Position numbers and translations under genes: made by a program. From contig NZ_RBXT01000001.1 in the NCBI RefSeq assembly GCF_003635045.1, positions 1,736,001 through 1,800,000 of the forward strand: a DNA stretch of 64,000 nucleotides. The letters are read 5' to 3'. This document shows positions 46,896 to 55,135 of the stretch, in pieces. How positions within the stretch are numbered: position 1 is the stretch's first letter; every line of letters begins with the position of its first letter. The stretch is from Terracoccus luteus. Its GTDB lineage: Bacteria > Actinomycetota > Actinomycetes > Actinomycetales > Dermatophilaceae. The notes under the pieces were generated by a model. The model ran no database searches, was not told the DNA's origin, and saw nothing but the letters and a program-made list of their open reading frames with translations.

Positions 46896-48718
46896 CGGGA
46901 GACCTCCTCGTCGGCGGCGATGGCGTCGCGCTCGGCGGCCTCACGGGCGTAGGCGGTGACGAGCCGCTCGTAGCCGGCGCAGCGCGAGACGAGCGTGTCG
47001 TGGGTGCCGTGGTCGACGACCCGGCCCTGCTCCATGTAGACGACCTCGTCGGCGAGCAGGATTGTCGCCATGCGGTAGGCGACGACGAGCACGGTGGTGC
47101 CCGAGCTCTGCTCGCGCAGCCGGGCGAGGATGGCCTGCTCGACGCTCGGGTCGACGGCTGACGTCGCGTCGTCAAGCACGAGCAGCTGCGGGTCGCGGAT
47201 GACGGCCCGGGCCAGGGCGATGCGCTGGCGCTGGCCGCCGGAGAGGCTCGCGCCGCGCTCGCCCACGTGGGTGTCGAGGCCCTGTCCGAGCTGGCGAACG
47301 AAGCCGGTCGCCTGGGCGACCTCGAGCGAGCGCCACACCTTCTCGTCGTCGTGGTCCTGCCCGAGGGTGACGTTGCCGCGCACGCTGTCGTCGAACATGA
47401 AGGTCTGCTGTGCGACGAGGGCGGCCACGTCGCTGACACCGCCGCGGCGCACCTCGCGCAGGTCGACGTCGTCGACGAGCACGGCCCCGGTGTCGGGGTC
47501 GACGAGGCGCATGACGAGGTTGGTCAGGGTCGACTTGCCCGAGCCGGTCGGCCCGACGAGCGCCACGGTGGAGCCGGGAGCGACGTCGAGGGTGACGTCG
47601 ACGACCGCGGCGTTGAGGTCGGGGTCGCCCTGCTCGGTCTCGATCTCGTACGCGTAGGCGAGGCCCTCCGCCTGCAGGTGGCCGGCGTGGCCCCGGGGCA
47701 GCTCGCGGGAGCCGTACTCCATGCTGCCGGTCGCGTCGAGCACGGCGCTGACGCGCCTCCAGCCGACGACGGCACGGGGCAGCTCGGCGAGCACCCAGCC
47801 CAGCGCCCGCACCGGGAAGGCGAGGATGGAGAAGAGGTAGGCGATCTGCACGACCTCGGCGGCCGACAGCTGCCCGCTGCGCACCCGCAGCGTGCCGACG
47901 AACAGCACGGACAACGTGCCGATGGTGGGGATGGCCTCGATGGCGGGGTCGAAGCGCCCGCGGGTGCGGCCGACCTCGATGTTCGCGTCGCGCAGCTCGT
48001 GCGTCACCGCGCGGAACCGCTCTGCCTCGTGGTCCTCACGGCCGAGCGACTTGACGATGAGGGCCGCCTCGAAGCTCTCGTGGGCGACCTCCGACACGTC
48101 GGCGCGCAGCTGCTGGGCCCGGGTCACCCGGGGCGACATCGCCCGCTGGAAGGCGACGTTGGCGACGAAGAGCATCGGGAAGACGAGCAGGCCGACGAGG
48201 GCCAGCCACGGGTCGACGACGACCATCTGCACGATGCCGAAGACGAGCATGACGACGACGCCGAGGGCCATCGGCAGCGGCGCGAAGATGTTCCACGTCG
48301 CCTCGACGTCGGCGTTGGCGTTCGAGAGCAGCTGGCCCGACGGGTGGCGGTGGTGCCAGGCGAGCGGCAGCCGCAGGTACTGGCGGGTGACCCGCTGCCG
48401 GTACATCGCACCGAGGTTGTACATCGCCACACCACCGGCGATGCGCCGCCCGATGACGCCGACGATCGTCGTCAGCACCACGGCGCCCATCACCCCGCCG
48501 ATGAACCACAGCTGCCCCGCGGTCACGCTGCGGGACTCGATGGCGGGTGTGACGGCCTCGCGGACGACGTAGCCGATGGCCGCGGCGGTCAGGCTCGTCA
48601 TGACGCCGTAGATGACGCTGCCGACGACGGCGACCGCGAACCACCGCGGTTGTCCCTTGATGCCCCGGCCGACGACGGCCAGTCCCTCGCGCAACGACGC
48701 GCCGGCGGGTGGGTTCAC
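46892..48718 (-). CDS. ABC transporter ATP-binding/permease protein, subunit A of a heterodimer
   Basis: 608-residue exporter half with six helices and an ATPase: Walker A GPTGSGKST near 390, canonical signature LSGGQRQRIALAR, but Walker B is LLVLDDATSAVD, where Asp replaces the catalytic Glu. This pairs with the odd signature of the partner to make one inactive site. GTG 48716-48718 has AGGAGA 8 nt upstream, better than the ATG at 48742. Transcribed with the downstream half. Confidence 0.92.
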   Translation of the reverse strand: MNPPAGASLREGLAVVGRGIKGQPRWFAVAVVGSVIYGVMTSLTAAAIGYVVREAVTPAIESRSVTAGQLWFIGGVMGAVVLTTIVGVIGRRIAGGVAMYNLGAMYRQRVTRQYLRLPLAWHHRHPSGQLLSNANADVEATWNIFAPLPMALGVVVMLVFGIVQMVVVDPWLALVGLLVFPMLFVANVAFQRAMSPRVTRAQQLRADVSEVAHESFEAALIVKSLGREDHEAERFRAVTHELRDANIEVGRTRGRFDPAIEAIPTIGTLSVLFVGTLRVRSGQLSAAEVVQIAYLFSILAFPVRALGWVLAELPRAVVGWRRVSAVLDATGSMEYGSRELPRGHAGHLQAEGLAYAYEIETEQGDPDLNAAVVDVTLDVAPGSTVALVGPTGSGKSTLTNLVMRLVDPDTGAVLVDDVDLREVRRGGVSDVAALVAQQTFMFDDSVRGNVTLGQDHDDEKVWRSLEVAQATGFVRQLGQGLDTHVGERGASLSGGQRQRIALARAVIRDPQLLVLDDATSAVDPSVEQAILARLREQSSGTTVLVVAYRMATILLADEVVYMEQGRVVDHGTHDTLVSRCAGYERLVTAYAREAAERDAIAADEEVSR

Positions 48719-48779
48719 GTGGTGCTCTCCTGTTGACGTCATGTCGCGGGCCGGTGGGCCTCAGCGACCCTTCAGCCTC

Positions 48780-49373
48780 TCACGCGCCACCGACAGTGCC
48801 GTCCTGCGTCACCCGTGGCCCCCTCGTCGGTACCCAGTAGCGCGCACTCCCGTCACGGATGCCGGCCGGTCGCCCGCCCGCGCCGACGATCGTCCGCGTC
48901 GAGGCGAGGTTGTCGACCTCGCACGTGAGCAGGACCGCCCCCAGCCCACGTCGCGCGGCGATCCCGAGAGCCGAGCGCAGCGCCGCCGACGCGACCCCCC
49001 GACGGCGGGAGCCGGGCGCGACCGCGTACCCGACGTGCCCCCCGCGCACGACGAGGCCCTCGTTGAGCGCGTGGCGCACGGCGATGGTCCCGACCACCCA
49101 CCCACCGACGAGGACCCACCGGTACGAGCTCGGGACGCGGCCGGGCGACCACCCGTGCGGCCCCTCCTGGTCGACGAGCCACTCGACCCACAGCCCGAAG
49201 CGGTGCGGGTCACGCAGGCTGGTGCGCTCACCCGGTCGCAGCCCCGACCCGTGGACCTCCTCGCCGGCGAAGGCGTCGACCATCGCCCACCACGAGGGCG
49301 CGAGGTCGGTGGTGGGCCGGACGAGCTCGACGGGCTCGACAAGCGCAGGACGGGGGTCGGCGGGCGCTGGCAC
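48780..49373 (-). CDS. GNAT family N-acetyltransferase
   Basis: 197 residues. The acetyl-CoA site is VAPGSRRRGVASAALRSALG (about 125-144), followed by LTCEVDNLASTRTIVGAGG, the C-terminal GNAT motif. The remainder, WVLVGGWVVGTIAVRHALN, forms the central strands. GTG 49371-49373 is the likely start; the open frame extends further into the divergent gene's promoter. Substrate unknown. Divergent from the TIGR03085 gene. Confidence 0.86.
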   Translation of the reverse strand: MPAPADPRPALVEPVELVRPTTDLAPSWWAMVDAFAGEEVHGSGLRPGERTSLRDPHRFGLWVEWLVDQEGPHGWSPGRVPSSYRWVLVGGWVVGTIAVRHALNEGLVVRGGHVGYAVAPGSRRRGVASAALRSALGIAARRGLGAVLLTCEVDNLASTRTIVGAGGRPAGIRDGSARYWVPTRGPRVTQDGTVGGA

Positions 49374-49430
49374 CGCACGAGCGTACGGAGCCCGGCGACC
49401 CGGCATCCACGGGTTTGGTTGGATGGGAGC

Positions 49431-50069
49431 ATGACCCGCCACGCCCAGTCCGAACGCCGACTGCTCGCCGACGAGCTCGAGCGCCTGGGGCCGGACGCGC
49501 CCACCATCAACGAGGGGTGGCAGGCCAAGGAGCTGGCCGCCCACCTCGTGCTGCGCGAGACCCGCCCCGACCTCATCGCGGGTGCGTTCGTGCCGTTGCT
49601 CTCCGGCCGCCTCGACCGGGCGATGGCCCAGACCGCCTCCGGCGACTGGCGCACGCTGGTGCAGAAGGTCCGCTCGGGCCCACCGTCGTGGAACCCCATG
49701 TCGTTCGCGGCAGTGGACGAGAAGGCCAACCTCACCGAGTTCTTCGTCCACCTCGAGGACCTGCGCCGGGCCCAGCCCGACTGGCAGCCCCGCGACCTCC
49801 CCGGCGACAAGGAGGAGGCGCTCTGGGGCCAGCTCAAGGCCGCCGGGCGCCTCGTGCTGCGCAAGGCCCCGACGGGTGTCGTGCTCGTCGCCGACGGCCT
49901 GGGCCGGCACGCCGCCAAGGGCCCGGGTGAGCGCGGCACCGTCGTGCTGCGCGGCGAGGTCGGCGAGCTCGTCATGGCCGTCTTCGGCCGCGAGCGCGTG
50001 GCCGACGTCGTCATCGAGGGCGACCCCGTCGACGTCGCGGCCTTCCGCAGCGCCGACCTCGGGGGCTGA
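49431..50069 (+). CDS. TIGR03085 family metal-binding protein
   Basis: 212 residues in the DinB/mycothiol-dependent maleylpyruvate isomerase-like superfamily. The N-terminal RHAQSERRLLADELERLGPD helix, WQAKELAAHLVLRETRP (metal-binding His) and FFVHLEDLRRAQPDW (second His) match the TIGR03085 family found in actinobacteria. It may use mycothiol or a metal cofactor, but no reaction is known. ATG 49431. Convergent with hisF; the 18-nt gap has no hairpin. Confidence 0.87.
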   Translation: MTRHAQSERRLLADELERLGPDAPTINEGWQAKELAAHLVLRETRPDLIAGAFVPLLSGRLDRAMAQTASGDWRTLVQKVRSGPPSWNPMSFAAVDEKANLTEFFVHLEDLRRAQPDWQPRDLPGDKEEALWGQLKAAGRLVLRKAPTGVVLVADGLGRHAAKGPGERGTVVLRGEVGELVMAVFGRERVADVVIEGDPVDVAAFRSADLGG

Positions 50070-50087
50070 CCCGCTCGGCACGACGGC

Positions 50088-50939
50088 TCAGCGCACGAGG
50101 ATGCCGTCCTGCCGCAGGGCGGCCTTGACGTCACCGACGGTGAGCTCGCCGTAGTGGAAGACGCTGGCGGCGAGCACGGCGTCGGCCCCGGCGTGCACCG
50201 CCGGGGCGAAGTGCTCGACCCGGCCCGCGCCCCCGCTCGCGATGACGGGCACTCCCACCTCGGCGCGGACGCGCCGGATGAGCTCGAGGTCGAACCCCTC
50301 CTTCGTGCCGTCGGCGTCCATCGAGTTGAGCAGGATCTCGCCGGCCCCGAGCTCGGCCGCCCGGGCGCACCACTCGACGGCGTCCAGGTCGACTGGGGTG
50401 CGTCCGCCGTGGGTGGTCATGACGAAGTCGTCGGTGGGGCGGCCGTCGTCGCCGAGCCGTCGGCGCACGTCGGCGGAGAGCACGAGCACCTGCGCGCCGA
50501 AGCGGGCCGCGATCTCGGAGATGAGCTCGGGCCGGGCGATGGCGGCCGTGTTGACGCCCACCTTGTCGGCGCCGGCCCGCAGCAGGCGGTCGACGTCGTC
50601 GACAGTGCGGACGCCTCCACCGACCGTCAGGGGGATGAAGACCTGCTCGGCGGTGCGACCGACGACGTCGTAGGTCGTCGCCCGGTCGCCGCTGCTCGCC
50701 GTCACGTCGAGGAAGGTCAGCTCGTCGACGCCCTGGGCGTCGTAGAGCCGGGCCAGCTCGACGGGGTCGCCGGCGTCGCGGAGGTTCTCGAAGTTGACGC
50801 CCTTGACGACACGGCCCGCGTCGACGTCGAGGCAGGCGATGACGCGCGTCGCGACGGTGCCGAGCCCGCCGTGACCCGGCTGCCCGGCATCCGTCGTCGT
50901 GGGGGCGGTGGCGGAGTCGGGGACGGCGTCGGTCGTCAT
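50088..50939 (-). CDS. hisF: Imidazole glycerol phosphate synthase subunit HisF
   Basis: Cyclase subunit that uses ammonia from HisH to form IGP and AICAR in histidine synthesis. 283 residues, including a 27-residue Thr/Asp/Gly-rich extension before the fold begins at [18 protein letters not shown]. Catalytic Asp residues sit in ACLDVD and [14 protein letters not shown]; the phosphate sites are [10 protein letters not shown] and [10 protein letters not shown]. There is no internal start codon that would remove the extension. ATG 50937-50939 lies 6 nt behind TAGATT, implying a leaderless mRNA. hisA and hisH are not in this window. Confidence 0.94.
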   Translation of the reverse strand: MTTDAVPDSATAPTTTDAGQPGHGGLGTVATRVIACLDVDAGRVVKGVNFENLRDAGDPVELARLYDAQGVDELTFLDVTASSGDRATTYDVVGRTAEQVFIPLTVGGGVRTVDDVDRLLRAGADKVGVNTAAIARPELISEIAARFGAQVLVLSADVRRRLGDDGRPTDDFVMTTHGGRTPVDLDAVEWCARAAELGAGEILLNSMDADGTKEGFDLELIRRVRAEVGVPVIASGGAGRVEHFAPAVHAGADAVLAASVFHYGELTVGDVKAALRQDGILVR

Positions 50940-50945
50940 GGGGCC

Positions 50946-50967
50946 AATCTACGGGCGCCGGTACGCT
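50946..50967. promoter_or_regulatory. Back-to-back -10 elements for hisF and the kinase gene
   Basis: Only 35 nt separate the two divergent start codons. TAGATT (minus, 50946-50951) is 6 nt from the hisF ATG and TACGCT (plus, 50962-50967) is 7 nt from the GTG at 50975. Both would give leaderless mRNAs, and each promoter must overlap the other gene's coding start. No -35 boxes stand out. Confidence 0.55.
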
Positions 50968-50974
50968 CGCCCGG

Positions 50975-51568
50975 GTGTGGGACCGCACGGGCACGGCCCG
51001 CCCCGAGGACGTCGACGCCGTCGTGTCGGCGGCGCGCCAGCGGGCACCGCGCTGCGGAGGCACGGTGGTCGTGGCCGTCGACGGCCCGAGCGGCGCGGGC
51101 AAGAGCACGCTCGCGCGCGGGGTCGTGTCGGCCCTCGGCGCCGAGCGCACCGAGGTCGTGCACCTCGACCGGCTCTACCCCGGCTGGGACGGGCTCGCCG
51201 TCACCCCAGGCCTGCTCGCCGACGGGGTGCTCGCACCGATCTCGCGCGGCGCGCCGGCCGGCTTCCGCCCGTGGAGCTGGGTGCGTGACGAGTGGCGACC
51301 GTGGCGACCGGTCGCGACCCGCCCCTACCTGGTCGTCGAGGGCTGTGGCGCGAGCGTCGGCCCGGCCCGCCCCTACACGGCGCTCGCCGTCTTCGTCACG
51401 GCCGACCGAGACCTCCGACGAGAGCGCGGACTGGCCCGTGACGGTGAGACCTACCGCCCGCACTGGCAGCGGTGGGCCGACCAGGAGACGGCGCTCTTCG
51501 CGGCCGACCGCACCCGCGAGCGGGCCGACCTCGTCATCGACACGACGTCGGGCGCGTCTACCCTGTGA
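50975..51568 (+). CDS. Uridine kinase-like P-loop kinase
   Basis: 197 residues with P-loop GPSGAGKST at 37-45, followed by the acceptor-binding VVHLDRLYPGWDG and the strand YLVVEGCGASVG; this is the layout of small nucleoside/uridine-kinase-like proteins. A LID-like Arg-rich segment (RDLRRERGLARDG) is near 150. Substrate not determinable. The start is GTG 50975, leaderless by position. It ends 3 nt before the MFS gene, so the two are probably one operon. Confidence 0.82.
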   Translation: MWDRTGTARPEDVDAVVSAARQRAPRCGGTVVVAVDGPSGAGKSTLARGVVSALGAERTEVVHLDRLYPGWDGLAVTPGLLADGVLAPISRGAPAGFRPWSWVRDEWRPWRPVATRPYLVVEGCGASVGPARPYTALAVFVTADRDLRRERGLARDGETYRPHWQRWADQETALFAADRTRERADLVIDTTSGASTL

Positions 51569-51571
51569 GCC

Positions 51572-52879
51572 GTGCCCGACGCGACGACGCCCCGTGACCC
51601 CCGCGCGTCGTCGACCGGCCTGGCGTCGCGTGACACAGGTGGGGCGAGTGCCCCGTCAGCCGGCCTGCCGTCGTTCTGGGTGCTGGCCGCCGTGCTCGTC
51701 GCCGTGGCCGCGAACCTGCGGGTCGCCATCACGAGCGTGCCGCCGCTGCTCGACGAGGTGTCGGCCGCCCTCGGCCTGAGCCACGCCGCCGCCGGCGCGC
51801 TGACGACCCTGCCCGTCCTGTCGATGGGGGTGTTCGCGCCCGTCGCCAGCCGGCTGGCCCACCGCATCGGCCCCGTCGCGGCGGTGCTGCTCGCGGCCGT
51901 GGCTGTGCTCCTCGGGACGCTGAGCCGGTTCGGCGCCGGCAACGTCGTGCTGCTCTACGTCGGGACCTTCGTCGCCGGGGTCGGCATCGCCGTCGGTGGG
52001 ACGCTGCTCCCCCGGCTCGTCAAGACGTTCTTCCCGCCCGAGCGGGTCGGCCTCGTCACCGGGCTCTACATGCTCGCGATGATGGGCGGTGCCGCGGTCA
52101 GCTCGGCGGCGTCGGTGCCCCTGGCCGACGCGCTCGGCTCGTGGCAGGCCTCCCTCGGGTCGTGGTCAGTGCTCGCGGTCGTCGGAGTGGCCGCCTGGGC
52201 GCCCCTGACCCGTCGGCTCGCCCGCTTCGCCGGCGACGGGTCGACCACGGACACCGTCTCGCCCGAGCCGGGTCGGACGACATCCGTTGGCGTGCAACGG
52301 AACCCGATGCCGTGGCGGCACCGCACTGCGTGGGCACTGGCGCTCTACCTCGCGGCCCAGTCGTGGTGCTTCTACTCCTCGGTGACGTGGCTGGCGCCCA
52401 CGTACGTCGAGCGCGGGTGGAGCCCGACGGATGCCGGCTACCTCGGTGCCGTCTTCGCCTCCGCTCAGATCGTGTCGGGTCTGCTAGGCCCTGTCGTCAG
52501 CGACCGCGTCCGCGACCTGCGGCTGCTGCTCGTGCCCTTCGCCGTCATCGGTGTCGTCGGCACGGTCGGGGTGTGGCTCGCACCCGAGGCGGCGCCGTGG
52601 GTGTGGGCCGCCGTCGTGGGCCTCGGTCAGGGGGCGGCGTTCTCGCTCGGCCTCGTCATGCTCGTGCGCTACGCCGTGACCCCCGAGGCGAGCGGTCGGC
52701 TCACCGGCATGGCGTTCCTCATCTCCTACGGCCTCGCGTCCGTCGGGCCCATCCTCATGGGTTCCGTGCGCGACGTCACCGGCAGCCTGTCACACGTCTG
52801 GGCGGTGCTGACCCTCGTCGGCGTCGCCCAGGGCCTCGTGTCGCTGCGCCTCCACCCCCGCCGTGACCGGGTGGCCTGA
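51572..52879 (+). CDS. MFS transporter, CynX/NimT family
   Basis: 435 residues, about 12 membrane helices, beginning with a polar leader and FWVLAAVLVAVAANLRVAIT, the typical first helix of CynX/NimT (cyanate/2-nitroimidazole) transporters. The LPRLVKTFFPPERVGLVTGLY loop between helices 4 and 5 is also typical. A Thr/Ser-rich loop lies in the centre. The exported substrate is unknown. Follows the kinase gene after 3 nt and converges on a pseudogene. Confidence 0.87.
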   Translation: MPDATTPRDPRASSTGLASRDTGGASAPSAGLPSFWVLAAVLVAVAANLRVAITSVPPLLDEVSAALGLSHAAAGALTTLPVLSMGVFAPVASRLAHRIGPVAAVLLAAVAVLLGTLSRFGAGNVVLLYVGTFVAGVGIAVGGTLLPRLVKTFFPPERVGLVTGLYMLAMMGGAAVSSAASVPLADALGSWQASLGSWSVLAVVGVAAWAPLTRRLARFAGDGSTTDTVSPEPGRTTSVGVQRNPMPWRHRTAWALALYLAAQSWCFYSSVTWLAPTYVERGWSPTDAGYLGAVFASAQIVSGLLGPVVSDRVRDLRLLLVPFAVIGVVGTVGVWLAPEAAPWVWAAVVGLGQGAAFSLGLVMLVRYAVTPEASGRLTGMAFLISYGLASVGPILMGSVRDVTGSLSHVWAVLTLVGVAQGLVSLRLHPRRDRVA

Positions 52880-52927
52880 CGGCCCACCCGACGGCCCACC
52901 CGACGGGGGCGCCGTGGCCCCGGCCGT

Positions 52928-53425
52928 TCACGACGACGGCTGCGCTGTCACACGGAGCACCTCGTCGACCACGTCGGTGAGCGGCCGGGTGGCGTCGACC
53001 CGGATGCCGTCGGGCAGGTCCTCGCCCGTCCCGTGCACGCGCAACACGAGCGCACGCTCCTCCGGCTCGGAGCCGAACTCCCCCGCGGGCCGCTCGTCGA
53101 GCCGGCGTCGGAGCGTGTCCACGTCGAGGTCGAGCACGACGACGCCGTCGAGCAGGTCGACGAAGTCGGCGTGGTTGCGTGACCCGCCGCAGAGGTAGGT
53201 GACCGGATGAGTGTCGTCGGCCACGAGCGCCTGCACGGCGTCGAGGCGCCACAGGTGGTTCTCGTGACCGCCGACCTCCACGGGCGCTCCTGTCGCGGGG
53301 TCGCCCCGGTAGGCGAGCTAGGTGTCACCGTTGACGGCGTGGATGCCGCGCCGCTGCAGCTCGCGACAGACCGACGTCTTGCCGCTGCACGAGACGCCCT
53401 CGACGAGGTAGTTGCGCACCCCCAC
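52928..53425 (-). pseudogene. P-loop nucleoside-kinase-like gene broken by an in-frame TAG
   Basis: Two pieces in the same frame make one protein of about 166 residues. The first (from GTG 53423-53425) has RNYLVEGVSCSGKTSVCREL, with GVSCSGKTS as a P-loop variant (Cys where Gly/Thr is usual), then HAVNGDT and a TAG at 53318-53320. The frame resumes with LAYRGDPATGAPVEVGGHEN, VTYLCGGSRN, DGVVVLDLDVDTLRRRLDER and a complete C-terminus. Intact homologous proteins that I recall have a charged residue where the stop is. The 3' half still looks conserved, so the mutation is recent, a sequencing error, or the stop is read through. It follows the DUF6584 gene. Confidence 0.75.
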
Positions 53426-53427
53426 GG

Positions 53428-53916
53428 TCAGCTCCAGACCCAGCGCCAGGAGACGACCACGCCGACGGCGAAGACGACGAGCAGCCCCAGGCCGACGACC
53501 GCGCAGCCGGTCGCCCCCAGGACCTCCTGCCACCTCGCCGGCGGCTCGCCCTCGTGACCCTGGCCTCGTCGTCGCGACCGCGCCAGCGACCGCGCCTCGC
53601 GGTCCAGGGCGCGGAGCGACTCGCTGCGATCGACGTGCCTGACGCTCGCCGGGATGCTGCGCCAGCGCGCTTCCGCGTCGCCGTGTCGTTCCTCCCAGGC
53701 CGCGAGCGAGTGACGAGCGCGGTCATCGTCCCGACCGGTGACGAACCAGAGCGCGCCGGCGGCGGGCAGGTCGCCCATGCCGTGGAGCACGGTGGCGAGG
53801 AGGTCGAGCACCTCGTCATCCTGCCGGACGCACAGCAGCCCGTGCAGGCGGTCGCGGGCCTTCCACGCGCGGCCCGACGCGAGGTCGTGACGGGCGCGGG
53901 CGAGCTGGTCGGTCAT
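53428..53916 (-). CDS. DUF6584 family protein
   Basis: 162 residues. The N-terminal 100 residues form TPR-like helices, with LARARHDLASGRAWKARDRL and HGMGDLPAAGALWFVTGRDD, matching the DUF6584 family. The middle is Arg/Glu-rich. A single hydrophobic helix (about 137-158, VVGLGLLVVFAVGVVVSW) near the end anchors it as a tail-anchored protein. ATG 53914-53916. It ends 2 nt before the broken kinase gene, so the two were one transcript. Function unknown. Confidence 0.82.
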   Translation of the reverse strand: MTDQLARARHDLASGRAWKARDRLHGLLCVRQDDEVLDLLATVLHGMGDLPAAGALWFVTGRDDDRARHSLAAWEERHGDAEARWRSIPASVRHVDRSESLRALDREARSLARSRRRGQGHEGEPPARWQEVLGATGCAVVGLGLLVVFAVGVVVSWRWVWS

Positions 53917-54130
53917 ACCTGGATGCTCGCAGGGCGACGTGGCGCGCCTCAACGGGTTTGAGCACCGACAGACATCAGCAGTTGTGAGCGGCGGCAACGC
54001 TCTGGCTCCTATCGCGGCTGCACCATCATCGATAGAAGCTGGGAACTCCAGCTGACGCAGACGACTCGCGACCTCGGCTTGGTTTTACGGTCATGCCGAT
54101 GACAGCGCTATTGCGTTCGCGGCCGTGCCT

Positions 54131-54367
54131 ATGAAGCATCGACCCATGGAGATGTCACAGGTCTGGCCGCGCCTCGCTCCTTCCACCCAGACATGGCTCG
54201 TCGAACACAACGGCGAACCCCTGCCCGACGACATCTTGGACGAGATTCTGACCATCACTGCGGGCCGACGAGACCCGCGCTGGTGGGCTGGGGACTCACA
54301 TGAGGGTGAGACACAACTGACCGACGAGGCTGTCGATTGGATAGACGAGACTGCCAACGGCGAGTAG
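54131..54367 (+). CDS. Small acidic protein, unknown function
   Basis: 78 residues. The body WPRLAPSTQTWLVEHNGEPL and the acidic C-terminal helix DEAVDWIDETANGE have normal codon bias and resemble short uncharacterised actinobacterial proteins, so I think the gene is real. No signal peptide or membrane segment. Several starts are possible (GTG 54125, ATG 54131, 54146 and 54152); a GGAG sits before the last of these. Sequence around it is less G+C-rich (about 57-60%) than the window average. The gap 53917-54130 upstream shows no other gene. Confidence 0.6.
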   Translation: MKHRPMEMSQVWPRLAPSTQTWLVEHNGEPLPDDILDEILTITAGRRDPRWWAGDSHEGETQLTDEAVDWIDETANGE

Positions 54368-54409
54368 CGGACATTTCTCTCCTGCCGCGTTGAAGGCGGG
54401 ACGCCCGGT

Positions 54410-54470
54410 CATGCCGCTGTCGGCGTGACGTCCGACCATGCCGCTGTCGGCGACAGCGTCCGACCATGCC
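54410..54470. repeat. 27-bp direct repeat with internal hairpin
   Basis: CATGCCGCTGTCGGCG occurs at 54410-54425 and 54437-54452, and GTCCGACCATGCC follows each copy. The second copy forms a hairpin CGCTGTC-GGC-GACAGCG (54442-54458). It lies in the 218-nt gap 54368-54585 after the 78-residue gene. Confidence 0.7.
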
Positions 54471-54585
54471 CGGCCCGCGACGCGCGCCATAAGTCATCAG
54501 GGGCAGGACATTCCCCGGAGTGGAACACTGGATGCGTCATCGACATTGTCCAACCGAAACCCACCAGCGAACCGAGGAAACGACG

Positions 54586-54774
54586 ATGCGCATTCCGATG
54601 ATCGCGAGAGTGGTGGGCGTGGTCGCAGCGGCGGTGATGGCCGGCTTACTGGCTACGGCGGCGACTTCGTCACCGTCCCAAGACCAGTGCAGTCGTCCCG
54701 TGTCCGAGCGGGTCGGCGGGTGGGCGTGCCCTCCCGGAGATCAACCTGGACCGGCGAACCCCACGTCAGGGTGA
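54586..54774 (+). CDS. Small secreted protein, unknown function
   Basis: 62 residues from ATG 54586, with GAGGAAA as ribosome site. A typical signal peptide spans about residues 1-28 (MIARVVGVVAAAVMAGLLAT, then ATSS). The mature part is about 34 residues with two cysteines (QDQCSRPVSERVGGWACPP), which could form one disulfide, and ends Pro/Gly-rich. It could be a small exported peptide or signal. A longer frame starts at 54520, but the secretion signal fits 54586. No family recognised. Confidence 0.6.
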   Translation: MRIPMIARVVGVVAAAVMAGLLATAATSSPSQDQCSRPVSERVGGWACPPGDQPGPANPTSG

Positions 54775-55135
54775 GTGCGCCTTGCGCATCTGACAATGCC
54801 CTTGGTCTCCGACGCGGGGCACCTGAGTCGCCAGACGGTTGGCCGCCCTCGACGGCCGCCACTGTTGCGAGCAACACGCTTTCGTCGCTCGCCGCGGGGC
54901 GAGGTGCAGTCCTCAGCGGCTGCCACTCTCGCCGAACAGCCGGCTTCTCCACCCGGTACCGGCGCGCCTGTCTGAGCCGGAGGACCACCCGGCGTTCCAC
55001 GCCGAACCCACGGGCGTCACGCCGTTGGTAAGTACTGCCGCGGCAGGGTCGCACGAATCCGTGGGCGGAGTCTCGTTGGTGCTCCACTGTCAGGGGGCTC
55101 ACAGGAATGGCACGAGCGGAACATATGCTCGCGGC
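54775..55135. other. Intergenic region without a recognisable gene
   Basis: 360 nt between the small secreted protein and the acyltransferase. Open frames here have poor codon bias and no homology I can see. The only feature is a -10-like TATGCT (55124-55129) 6 nt before the acyltransferase GTG. Confidence 0.6.

Noticed and set aside
54775-54975. 66-codon open frame
   Set aside because: No ribosome site, no coding bias and no recognisable sequence.
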